Positions 17,210 through 24,833 of a DNA stretch of 64,000 bases are shown piece by piece. The notes beneath the pieces were generated by a model. It was not told the origin of the DNA. It worked only from the letters and a program-made list of their open reading frames with translations, and ran no database searches. Position numbers and translations under genes: made by a program. Where the stretch lies: positions 372,001 to 436,000 of the forward strand of contig NZ_BSOT01000005.1 in assembly GCF_030160655.1 (NCBI RefSeq). The letters run 5' to 3'. Every line of letters begins with the position of its first letter. Position 1 is the first letter of the stretch. The DNA comes from Agaribacter marinus. Its GTDB lineage: Bacteria > Pseudomonadota > Gammaproteobacteria > Enterobacterales > Alteromonadaceae.

Positions 17210-17608
17210 ATGAAAAGACTATTTACTGCGATAACAATTTTGATAGGTGCATCCTGTGCATTTAATGCAAGTGCGAAAGATACACTACTAAGTTTAAAAA
17301 ACCTCGAGCGCCAGCGTGCAAGTTTTATTCAAGAAATGCTGTCAGCAAAAAGTGATCTTGATACTAAAGAAAAAAGTTTAATGCAGCGTCAGCATCAACT
17401 CATCGATATGGAGCGTATGGTGATTAGGGACGAGCGTTTGAGTCAACAGAATGATTATCTAGTGCATCGCGCGTTTTCAGATTTTGATATGACATTTTTA
17501 GTACATGCCAGCGCTGAAGAACAAAAGCAACCAATACAACATTGGCTGGACAGTGTTGGGTTTTCGAGTACAGCGATTATTAATGCGCAACCCGGCTTTA
17601 GAAAATGA
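17210..17608 (+). CDS. small exported coiled-coil protein
   Basis: 132 residues. AAGGAG at 17198-17203 sits 6 bases before ATG 17210, fixing the start; the signal peptide (FTAITILIGASCAFNASA) is cleaved near residue 21. A helical coiled-coil region follows (LLSLKNLERQRASFIQEMLSAKSD region, then KEKSLMQRQHQLIDMERMV). The stop overlaps the ExbB/MotA-like start by ATGA. The tight pairing of an exported coiled-coil gene with an ExbB-like gene mirrors TonB2/TtpC loci, but no TonB or TonB-dependent receptor is here. Confidence 0.7.
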   Translation: MKRLFTAITILIGASCAFNASAKDTLLSLKNLERQRASFIQEMLSAKSDLDTKEKSLMQRQHQLIDMERMVIRDERLSQQNDYLVHRAFSDFDMTFLVHASAEEQKQPIQHWLDSVGFSSTAIINAQPGFRK

Positions 17609-18147
17609 GCCTGCCTACACTCGTGAGATCAACAGTGACGAACAATATACTTGTGCGCGGGTTGTCGGCGTTATATTGGATGTTGGGTGGGTTTGTCATT
17701 ATTGCTGCGGTCACTAGCTTCCTTGTCGATATGACGCTTATTGATATGTTGTCATGGGTGAGCCAACATTTTGGTAAATCGTTTACTGCGTTGTATCTTG
17801 TGTTAGTTGGAGTTGGTGTTTTATCAATCGCTCAATTGTACGCAAAAGATATCGGTGTAAACAATAACGCTCAACATTGTCGTTATTGGCGCGAGTGTGG
17901 TTTGCAAGCGGCAAACGGTATTTCCACCTTAGCACTCACATTTACGTTGCTTGGTATCAGCTTAGGTATTGGCACCTTAGCAGATACACCACTAACGCCT
18001 AGCACCGTACAAAATATTATTGGCGAGTTAACCGGGCAATTTTCTATAGCATTTATGACCACTGTGATTGGTTTACCGACAGCAGCAGCGATTCGCGCGT
18101 GGTTAGCCATCAGATGCGCAAAGATGAGTACCTTGAGTGAAGATTAA
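17605..18147 (+). CDS. ExbB/TolQ/MotA-like proton channel subunit
   Basis: 180 residues with about four hydrophobic segments (roughly 26-48, 60-82, 105-130, 146-168). The last two carry the ExbB/MotA signature: a Leu/Thr-rich helix ending LTFTLLGISLGIGTLADTP, and after a short loop GQFSIAFMTTVIGLPTAAAIRAW, corresponding to the family's 'LLGTVxG ... F..ALxTTxxGLxxAIP' helices that form the ion path. It lacks the long cytoplasmic tail of MotA and ZorA. Its MotB/ExbD-type partner would be either the 3053 protein or one of the single-pass proteins just downstream. The family assignment is by motif; what the ion flow drives is unknown. Confidence 0.7.
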   Translation: MSLPTLVRSTVTNNILVRGLSALYWMLGGFVIIAAVTSFLVDMTLIDMLSWVSQHFGKSFTALYLVLVGVGVLSIAQLYAKDIGVNNNAQHCRYWRECGLQAANGISTLALTFTLLGISLGIGTLADTPLTPSTVQNIIGELTGQFSIAFMTTVIGLPTAAAIRAWLAIRCAKMSTLSED

Positions 18148-18212
18148 AAGCGGGATTTATCCGTTAATTTTCCCTTGTTTCGTATATTTTATATTGTTGA
18201 GGACATGAAGTT

Positions 18213-18779
18213 ATGTATGCAAAAACCATATTTTTTATTGTTGTGCTCGGTGGAAGTGCGTATTTAGCGGGTAAGGCACTTTTGCCTGAATCTCTTTTAG
18301 ATGCTGTATCCCCCTCGGCGCTGTTTTCTCCGAGCGACAAAAATGATGCAATTACATCAAAAAAGAGTGATGAGATAAACGATTTGCACATATCTGTATC
18401 TACCTTGCAAGTTGAAAATACTCAATTGAAAGATTCTCTACAGTTGCTCAAACAAGAATTATCTTCTTTAAAAAAGGAAAGCAATTATCAAGCGAGACGC
18501 GCTACAGATGTAAAGCCAGCAAAAGATGTAGAACCAGCAAAGTCAAACGCCGTAAAATCCTATGATAAAAATTTGAAACTTGGCATTGCCGACACATTAG
18601 CTAACGCCACCTCTGTGCAAAGTGAAGCAATAGAGGAAACGAGCAGCAATGCACTTACCCATGGGAGTGAAGCGCTTGGGGAAAACAATGTCCGCACAAA
18701 ACGCTTGCAGCAATTGGCTGAGTTGCGAGACCTATCTACAAAACGCCAACTTGCCGCCATTTCTGCGTTGGCAAAGTAA
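18213..18779 (+). CDS. single-pass membrane protein with coiled coil
   Basis: 188 residues. One N-terminal membrane helix (about 4-22, KTIFFIVVLGGSAYLAGKAL), a short linker, a coiled coil (about 53-90, ISVSTLQVENTQLKDSLQLL region) and a low-complexity, Lys/Ala/Pro-containing tail. GAGGA lies 9 bases before the ATG. There is no acidic residue in the membrane helix, so it is not an obvious ion-carrying MotB/ExbD subunit; a structural tether is more likely. Family unknown. Confidence 0.65.
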   Translation: MYAKTIFFIVVLGGSAYLAGKALLPESLLDAVSPSALFSPSDKNDAITSKKSDEINDLHISVSTLQVENTQLKDSLQLLKQELSSLKKESNYQARRATDVKPAKDVEPAKSNAVKSYDKNLKLGIADTLANATSVQSEAIEETSSNALTHGSEALGENNVRTKRLQQLAELRDLSTKRQLAAISALAK

Positions 18780-18787
18780 AGGGCTGT

Positions 18788-19678
18788 ATGGGTCATCTAG
18801 CAATGAGTGCGGAAACAATATGCCAGTCCAAAATAATGCACTCAAAAGCGCATACAAATACTCGTTGGTGGCTTGCTTCTGCATTTGTATTATTGGTGAT
18901 TGTTGCGCTCGATCATTTCATTTCTAAGTATTTAATTGAAAACGTAACGGATATTGCGCCGGCTGAACAAATGTCTTCGCATACACCGCGTCAAAAAGAT
19001 ATAAATACGGGAGTAACTAAGGTGGACTTGGTGAGCATTAGACTGCCACCGCTACCAAATACGTCAGATCAAACTGTTGCTGAGATAGTGGAAGAGGTCA
19101 CTGCGGCGAATGCCAAAATAGGTTCCCTTGCGTCAGTTAAAAGTTTGACCGTAAAAGCACAAAAAGCGAAGACCAGTATGCATGCCACTATGGCGAATGC
19201 AAACGGCAGATACATGTCTGAGATGGTGTCGCTTAAAGGGGGGAGCTTTCAGATAGACATGCCGCCATCAAAAAAACATCGTACGCGAATTGGCAAATTT
19301 TTGTATCAATGTGTGGGGATTCAGCTTGGCATAATTGAAACAAGAAATGAGCAAAAAGGGCTGATTTACCTGAGTAAGGAGGTAAAAAATCCTAGTGCAA
19401 TTCTTAGACAAGTTAATGGTGAGGCTTTTACGAATGAGCGAGGTTTAATTAGTCTTTATGGAAGTGGGGAGCAACTTGTTAGAGTTTACCCCAATTGGAT
19501 TGATCAACGATTATCTAATAATATTGGTCTGAACCTGAATGGCAAAGCATTGACCCAATTTTCCGCACAATACATGCTACAAAATAATTTGCTTCAGTTA
19601 ATAAATATAAAAGTAAATAATACGGCTCTGCAACAGGTATGGACCTTAGCAAGCGGCTTTGATACAGGATGTCAATAG
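18788..19678 (+). CDS. single-pass membrane protein with large extracytoplasmic domain
   Basis: 296 residues from ATG 18788 (AAAGGG just upstream). A membrane helix (about 26-45, WWLASAFVLLVIVALDHFI) follows a ~25-residue cytoplasmic stretch; a linker with VSIRLPPLPNT precedes a beta-rich extracytoplasmic domain with two or three cysteines (IGKFLYQCVGIQLG and the C-terminal FDTGCQ). The topology is that of a TonB/ExbD-like or divisome-like bitopic protein, but the folded domain is not recognised. It is the last clearly supported gene of the second run. Confidence 0.65.
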   Translation: MGHLAMSAETICQSKIMHSKAHTNTRWWLASAFVLLVIVALDHFISKYLIENVTDIAPAEQMSSHTPRQKDINTGVTKVDLVSIRLPPLPNTSDQTVAEIVEEVTAANAKIGSLASVKSLTVKAQKAKTSMHATMANANGRYMSEMVSLKGGSFQIDMPPSKKHRTRIGKFLYQCVGIQLGIIETRNEQKGLIYLSKEVKNPSAILRQVNGEAFTNERGLISLYGSGEQLVRVYPNWIDQRLSNNIGLNLNGKALTQFSAQYMLQNNLLQLINIKVNNTALQQVWTLASGFDTGCQ

Positions 19679-19860
19679 ATAGCCTCTAGCGCATATAGTA
19701 GCTATAACGGCGGTTTGTATGTCATCGACATAACTTTAATACTTGCACTTAAGGACGTAAGGCTTAAGCAAATGAAAACGACCACAGAAAGCGTTTTATT
19801 GTAAGAGTAATAGTAACTAGCGATGACCACACCAACTAAGCAGCAAGTGGAACAAATCAT

Positions 19861-20388
19861 ATGAACAAAGTACGAGTGAATCTTGCGTTGTGTAGTGTCG
19901 GCAGTGGTAGATTTTTTCAACATTTCATTATCTTTAAACTTTGGATCTATTCTATTTATCGTGATTCTTTGTGCTTTCTGAACACGCCTCGTAAACTTTT
20001 ATTATTATTGGTTCTCATTGCTCCCTTTGATATTGACGCGACGACTGACAATATGAACGATGAACAATCGAATCTTTTTGCATCTGATATCGACACGTAC
20101 GTGTTGTCATTTACCGGGTTTTCAATCGTTGATGTTAAAGTAGTAGAAGCGTACTTTGTTCAACATAGTGGATATGTCAGGCACGAATTTGAGGTTTTAG
20201 CGATGTTTGATGCGCTAATGCGTTTGAACATTCAAAGTGAAGCCGATGAAATCATATTTATACTCCAAAAGATATTCGCCACAACTGACCTTCAGGTACA
20301 CATTCTAAATAATGCAAACACTATTAGTATCACGATGATTGAAAGTCGGGGACAAAGTCGGCGAAAAGTGCCGAAAGGCGTTTGGTAA
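19861..20388 (+). CDS. uncharacterised possibly exported protein
   Basis: 175 residues from ATG 19861, but no good Shine-Dalgarno sequence is visible. A hydrophobic signal-like stretch (about 45-60, KLLLLLVLIAPFDIDA) suggests the real start may be the TTG at 19969, giving a conventional exported protein of about 139 residues. The mature part (SDIDTYVLSFTGFSIVDVKVVEA onward) is acidic and ends with a basic tail RGQSRRKVPKGVW. Family unknown. It follows the ExbB/MotA-like run after a 182-base gap with no recognisable signal, and may or may not belong to it. Confidence 0.4.
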   Translation: MNKVRVNLALCSVGSGRFFQHFIIFKLWIYSIYRDSLCFLNTPRKLLLLLVLIAPFDIDATTDNMNDEQSNLFASDIDTYVLSFTGFSIVDVKVVEAYFVQHSGYVRHEFEVLAMFDALMRLNIQSEADEIIFILQKIFATTDLQVHILNNANTISITMIESRGQSRRKVPKGVW

Positions 20389-20410
20389 ATGCTGAAAACA
20401 GTGTTTTACC

Positions 20411-21115
20411 TTAAATGAATTGAGATGCCAAATACAATATCCCAACAAGGATAGGCTGATGGAGCAAATAAATACTTAAGCTATGTTGCCCCGGCCACGC
20501 TATCAATGTAAGTGGCTTGTGTAATTTAGGGTGTTCTTTTAACCTTTCGAAAGGATCATTTTTTAACCAATCAGTGCTGCCTAACCCGATACCAAGTAAT
20601 ACCATGCCAAACCAAGGGAAAAACGCTACATAGTCGTTGGTGTAACTGGGGAGGTTGTCAAAAAATAAGTAGAAAGGCCAACGTGAAGGTAAAAGCTCTA
20701 GCATGCCAACCCCCATGACAATAAAACCAAGAAGCACACTCAATTTGGGGAAACGCACAAACGCGATGCCTAATATACAAGAAAGCGCTAAAAAATGAAG
20801 TACGCCAAAAAAAATCCAGTTTTTAGGTACCGCGTAGTAGCTACCAATTGAGATTGCAGCGGCACTCAGCGCAATTTGCCCCGTCCTAATTGAGAACTTT
20901 CGCCAATTTATTGCCACAGAATATGCGAGTGAAAGCGAAACCCCAAGGCACAAAAAAAACAATGTCACTATTGCCCAGCGGAATTCTTGCCATCCGCGAC
21001 CATCAGGTACGTCCCAATCGACATAACTAAACATCTTTAGGTCGTAACAAAAGTGGAAAATCACCATTAGCACTATCGCAATTGTGCGGGCGATATCCAG
21101 AGCAATAATTCTCAT
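20411..21115 (-). CDS. DUF1624 (HGSNAT-like) membrane protein
   Basis: 234 residues with about seven membrane helices. The opening RIIALDIARTIAIVLMVIFHFCYDL, GWQEFRWAIVTLFFLCLGVSLSL and the C-terminal HSLSIYLLHQPILVG are characteristic of DUF1624, bacterial relatives of heparan-alpha-glucosaminide N-acetyltransferase and of the acyltransferase-3 superfamily. The conserved His in FHFCYD corresponds to the family's catalytic region. The substrate is unknown. The gene runs towards the plus-strand locus and stands alone. Confidence 0.8.
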   Translation of the reverse strand: MRIIALDIARTIAIVLMVIFHFCYDLKMFSYVDWDVPDGRGWQEFRWAIVTLFFLCLGVSLSLAYSVAINWRKFSIRTGQIALSAAAISIGSYYAVPKNWIFFGVLHFLALSCILGIAFVRFPKLSVLLGFIVMGVGMLELLPSRWPFYLFFDNLPSYTNDYVAFFPWFGMVLLGIGLGSTDWLKNDPFERLKEHPKLHKPLTLIAWPGQHSLSIYLLHQPILVGILYLASQFI

Positions 21116-21138
21116 GTGTGCTAGGAGGCCTTAAATTG

Positions 21139-21168
21139 GAATTACTAGTAGTAATTTTTAAAATTACT
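21139..21168. repeat. clustered AATTACT/AGTAATT inverted repeats
   Basis: Between the divergent DUF1624 and porin genes, AATTACT, AGTAATT and AAATTACT occur within 30 bases, forming overlapping dyads (for example AGTAATTTT-T-AAAATTACT at 21150-21168). They lie 24-53 bases upstream of the DUF1624 start. They may be an operator or only AT-rich chance; nothing else is seen in the 299-base gap. Confidence 0.3.
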
Positions 21169-21414
21169 TCACATCAATAAAGCATATCAGAAGGATGCCA
21201 AAAGTATCAAATCGATTGAATTTCATGCAATTACACATAGTTTTCACCTGTTAACGCTAATAATGGGCGTGTTTCGGTCGATAGCATAAAAGAATCACAT
21301 ACCAAGGTTGGTGCAGGAGCCGTTATTTCCTGACGTTTGCGGACGCAAATTGCAATGTGATTGATGTATTGAATACTCACTCTATTTAATCAAACCAACA
21401 CTTGGGGACACTAT

Positions 21415-22581
21415 ATGATTAAGAAAATGCTCTCGCTAGTACTGTTAGGTTGCGCAATAGCAACCAGTACGGCATTGGCCGAAATAAAAGTTAACGGCTT
21501 TGCATCGTTTACTGCAGGTATGACGCTCGACGAACCAGATGCTGTGGCTGCGGCAGAGCGCTTAAACAACATTTATGACTACGGCTATACTGACGAACTG
21601 ACTGTAGACAACGAATCTTTATTTGGCATACAAGTAACAGCGGACTTAATGGACGGTCTAAGTGTAACCGCTCAGGCCTTGTCACAAGGTGTCAATGACT
21701 ACGATACTGAATTATTTGCGACCTATCTTACTTATGAAGTAAATGAAAATTGGCGAATAAATGCCGGCAGAATGCCATGGGCGCTCTTCCAGTTTACCGA
21801 CTATTTGAACGTCGGATATGCCTATCCTTGGATTTCAGGACCGCGTGGTATGTATGGCTTCGTGCCAGACATTACTATTGATGGTGTTGTGGCGATATAC
21901 AATACCTATGTAGGTGACTGGGATCTTACTTTTCAACCCTACACAGATTTAAACTCCATTTTTGGGCTCAAATCAACGGCAACATATGATTGGATTACCT
22001 TAAACGCTGTATTTGTCGGTGAAAGTAGTAACGTATTTCCTGTGCCGCTGTTTGATGCAGCATCAGAAAGTCTAAGGGAAGCTGGGTTTGAACAACAAGC
22101 TGAAGACGTGCGCGCCAGAAACGATAGAGGGCGTTTTTTCTCATTGGGGTATAACATTGATTACAATGATTGGATTGCCATTGGTGAATATGCACAGATC
22201 AATTTTGTTGATGCGTCTTTTTACTCTGATATGAAAAACTATTTCTTTACCTTTGGGCGTAGGGTGAATGACTTAACGTTTCATGTGACATATGACGTTC
22301 AAAATGAAGATCCGCAACTTGATTTCAAAGAAGGTTTACCTCCCGGCCAGTTAGTTAACGTTGGCGGTAATATGTTACCTATATCAGTGCTAGAAGGTAT
22401 TTTTAGAGGCGGTTCTCAAGAATACCGAAATATCACGTTAGGTGTTCGTTATGATTTTCATCCCTCTGCGGCGTTAAAAGTCGATTTTGTTCGGAACAAA
22501 ACTGACGACGGCGATGAGGTTATCGGTATAAAAGAAGCCGAGCAAGACTTCCTTCGATTCTCTGTACAACTAGTATACTAA
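21415..22581 (+). CDS. outer-membrane porin-like beta-barrel protein
   Basis: 388 residues with signal peptide MIKKMLSLVLLGCAIATSTALA. The mature protein has alternating amphipathic strands (NWRINAGRMPWALFQ, WIAIGEYAQINFVDASF) and ends in an aromatic-terminated strand RFSVQLVY, typical of barrel insertion by BAM. It sits 11 bases upstream of a small PstS-like binding protein gene and probably forms one operon; a terminator follows both. Such porin plus small phosphate-binding-protein-like pairs are common in Alteromonadales. The substrate is inferred only weakly as an anion. Confidence 0.75.
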   Translation: MIKKMLSLVLLGCAIATSTALAEIKVNGFASFTAGMTLDEPDAVAAAERLNNIYDYGYTDELTVDNESLFGIQVTADLMDGLSVTAQALSQGVNDYDTELFATYLTYEVNENWRINAGRMPWALFQFTDYLNVGYAYPWISGPRGMYGFVPDITIDGVVAIYNTYVGDWDLTFQPYTDLNSIFGLKSTATYDWITLNAVFVGESSNVFPVPLFDAASESLREAGFEQQAEDVRARNDRGRFFSLGYNIDYNDWIAIGEYAQINFVDASFYSDMKNYFFTFGRRVNDLTFHVTYDVQNEDPQLDFKEGLPPGQLVNVGGNMLPISVLEGIFRGGSQEYRNITLGVRYDFHPSAALKVDFVRNKTDDGDEVIGIKEAEQDFLRFSVQLVY

Positions 22582-22592
22582 GGAGACCTAAG

Positions 22593-23003
22593 ATGAAAAA
22601 ATTAATGAGTATATTTTTATTATTGGCGGCTTCTTGTGTTGCGGCCGCAGATGTCGCAGTAGTTGTGAGTGCGGATAATGCAAGTGCGGTCTCTACTGAT
22701 GATTTGAAGCGTATTTTTTTGGGTAAACAAAAAAAGTATTCAGGTGGCGATAGTATTGAGCTAATTTTGCAAAATGCGTCAAATACGCTGGATGGAGAGT
22801 TTAACGAAAAAGTGTTGAGTAGAAGCCCAAAGCAAATGAAAGCTTACTGGTCAAAACTTATTTTTACCGGAAAAGGCTCTGAACCAAAACGTGTCGCTGG
22901 TGATGCTGATGTGGTTGCAGCAATAGCAGCTAGTCCAAATGCAATTGGTTATGTTGAACCCGCTTCCGTAAATGATTCAGTTAAAGTTGTTGCGACATTT
23001 TAA
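22593..23003 (+). CDS. small PstS-like periplasmic phosphate-binding-like protein
   Basis: 136 residues, signal peptide MKKLMSIFLLLAASCVAAA. The sequence STDDLKRIFLGKQKKYSGG, the Arg/Ser-containing middle, QMKAYWSKLIFTGKG and the final AIAASPNAIGYVEPASV are typical of the short PstS-like (PBP_like_2) proteins that hold one lobe-equivalent of the phosphate-binding fold. AAGGAG precedes the ATG. It is coupled to the porin gene, and no pstCAB transporter is in the window, so it is probably a sensor or accessory protein rather than part of a full ABC importer. Confidence 0.8.
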   Translation: MKKLMSIFLLLAASCVAAADVAVVVSADNASAVSTDDLKRIFLGKQKKYSGGDSIELILQNASNTLDGEFNEKVLSRSPKQMKAYWSKLIFTGKGSEPKRVAGDADVVAAIAASPNAIGYVEPASVNDSVKVVATF

Positions 23004-23040
23004 ACAATATAATCGACTGAAAAATTTGCAGTAAAATTAG

Positions 23041-23070
23041 GGGCAAGGTCAATTAACCTTGCCCTCATTT
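23041..23070 (+). terminator. intrinsic terminator after the porin/PstS-like operon
   Basis: GGGCAAGGT (23041-23049) pairs perfectly with ACCTTGCCC (23056-23064) around a 6-base loop, followed by TCATTTCATTTC. It lies 38 bases after the stop codon. Confidence 0.7.
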
Positions 23071-23271
23071 CATTTCTAAATAATGTATTTCCGAATTATT
23101 CTATAAAATCATCCGCCAAAATCAGGTGTGGTAAATCGCCAGCCATATCGCCATCTACTGCAATTGATGTATAAATTTCTTTGGGTTATTTCTTATGTTA
23201 AATATTTAGTTAAAAATAGTTAATAATTATAAGGTTTGGTTATTTTAGTCGCTTGTAATAGAATACAAATC

Positions 23272-24645
23272 ATGCACTTACCTTCTGTTTCTACCGATCC
23301 CAAACACACTGATTTTTGGTTCCTTCCTTTGGGGGGAACGGGGGAAATTGGTATGAACTTAAACCTTTATGGTCACGCTGGCAGTTGGCTCATGGTAGAT
23401 TGTGGGGCCACGTTCAATGTTCCTTTGCGTCCTGAATTTGACAAGCGGTTTGACATACATCGTGAAGCGTTTGTTATTCCTGATCCTGCGTTTATTGTTG
23501 ATAAAGTAGATCAATTAGCCGGTATTGTTATTACGCACGCACATGAAGACCATATCGGTGCATTATTGCATGTTTGGTCAAAGCTACAGTGTCCAATTTA
23601 TACGACCGCGTTTACCGCCGAGGTGATCCGCCGCAAATTTTACTCTGCGGAAATATTTGTTGAACTGCCAATAGTTGAGGTAAACAGTGGCGATGATCTT
23701 GATATAGGGCCTTTTAACGTGCGTTGGTTGTCGATAACGCATTCTATTCCGGAGCCACAAGCTTTGTTGATTTCTACACCACTTGGTGATGTATTTCATA
23801 CAGCGGACTGGAAGATTGATAAAGCCCCTGTAGTAGGGAATAAATTTAAACCGTCGAGATTTAAAGCGCTTGCCCACAAAAATATCATTGCAATGGTGTG
23901 TGATTCTACCAATGCCTTACGTAAAGGCTATTCTATATCTGAAAAAGAGTGTGAAAAAGGCTTAGGAGCGCTTATTAGTAAAGCCACCGGGAGAGTTGTT
24001 GTCAGCTGTTTCGCAAGTAACTTGGCGAGAGTGATTACCTTAGCACGCATAGCACAACAAACGGGTCGTTATGTTGCGCTGGCAGGCCGTTCACTCGAAA
24101 ATATGGTGAGTATTGCGCGGTTGACTGGGCATTGGCCGGATGAATTGAGTTTTACGCCATTGAGGCATATTGGTTATTTACCTCCTCACGAAGTTATGAT
24201 TGTCGCGACGGGCAGTCAAGGGGAGCCAAATGCAGCGCTCAGTAAAATGGCGACTGGCGTTTTCAGAGCTTGTCTATTGGAGAAAGGGGATAGCGTCATT
24301 TTTAGTAGTATCGTTATTCCAGGCAATGAGGCATTTATCGAAAAAGTTTTACAACAACTCCGAGACATCGGTGTCAATGTCACACAAAGTGAAAATTCAA
24401 CGCATATTATTCATGCCTCAGGTCATCCAAATGAATTAGATTTGCAGGATATGTATTCATGGGTTAAACCTAATTGTGCAGTACCTACGCACGGAGAGTC
24501 CGCACACATGTTGGCAAATGCTAACATTGCGCGCGAAGCTGGCGTGTTGAAGCAAGTAGTGGGGACCAATGGTGATGTATTTGATCTAGTGAATGCTGCG
24601 CTTTTTCCGTCATTTACAGATGTTGCAAGGTTGGCAATTAAATAG
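23272..24645 (+). CDS. RNase J-type metallo-beta-lactamase/beta-CASP ribonuclease
   Basis: 457 residues from ATG 23272 (an upstream in-frame TTG at 23236 adds 12 unlikely residues). Motifs: GGTGEIGMN, zinc motif THAHEDHIGAL, TADWKID, CDSTNALRKGYSISE, and beta-CASP elements VVSCFASNLARV, ATGSQGEP, IIHASGHPNE and PTHGES. These match the RNase J family (5'-3' exo/endoribonuclease), a zinc enzyme of RNA decay. The protein is about 90 residues shorter than firmicute RNase J and lacks the C-terminal domain. A standalone RNase J-like enzyme besides RNase E is a minority feature in gammaproteobacteria; the role here is not known. Confidence 0.8.
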   Translation: MHLPSVSTDPKHTDFWFLPLGGTGEIGMNLNLYGHAGSWLMVDCGATFNVPLRPEFDKRFDIHREAFVIPDPAFIVDKVDQLAGIVITHAHEDHIGALLHVWSKLQCPIYTTAFTAEVIRRKFYSAEIFVELPIVEVNSGDDLDIGPFNVRWLSITHSIPEPQALLISTPLGDVFHTADWKIDKAPVVGNKFKPSRFKALAHKNIIAMVCDSTNALRKGYSISEKECEKGLGALISKATGRVVVSCFASNLARVITLARIAQQTGRYVALAGRSLENMVSIARLTGHWPDELSFTPLRHIGYLPPHEVMIVATGSQGEPNAALSKMATGVFRACLLEKGDSVIFSSIVIPGNEAFIEKVLQQLRDIGVNVTQSENSTHIIHASGHPNELDLQDMYSWVKPNCAVPTHGESAHMLANANIAREAGVLKQVVGTNGDVFDLVNAALFPSFTDVARLAIK

Positions 24646-24833
24646 TCAAAAGTAACGGCCTATTTGGTCAAACTTGCTTGTTATTGCGTACATAGTTAAA
24701 TTGTGTAAATGGTATGTAAAACGTTGCTTGCTGAATACCGCTAATGTGGTGTTTGTTCGTGACCGCCATATCGCACTTAACGTTAAACATTAAAACTAAA
24801 AATATAAAAACTTATTAAAACGACAGGTGGTTT

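Noticed and set aside
3053-19678. Zorya-type defence (ZorA/ZorB)
   Set aside because: MotA/MotB-like proteins are present, but there is no long ZorA tail, no peptidoglycan-binding ZorB domain, and no ZorC/D/E-type DNA-binding, helicase or nuclease gene.
19702-19923. A 73-residue minus-strand frame with hydrophobic segments
   Set aside because: No ribosome site, overlaps the start of the plus-strand 19861 frame, and its hydrophobicity can be explained by AT-rich composition; kept out, though the plus frame is also weak.
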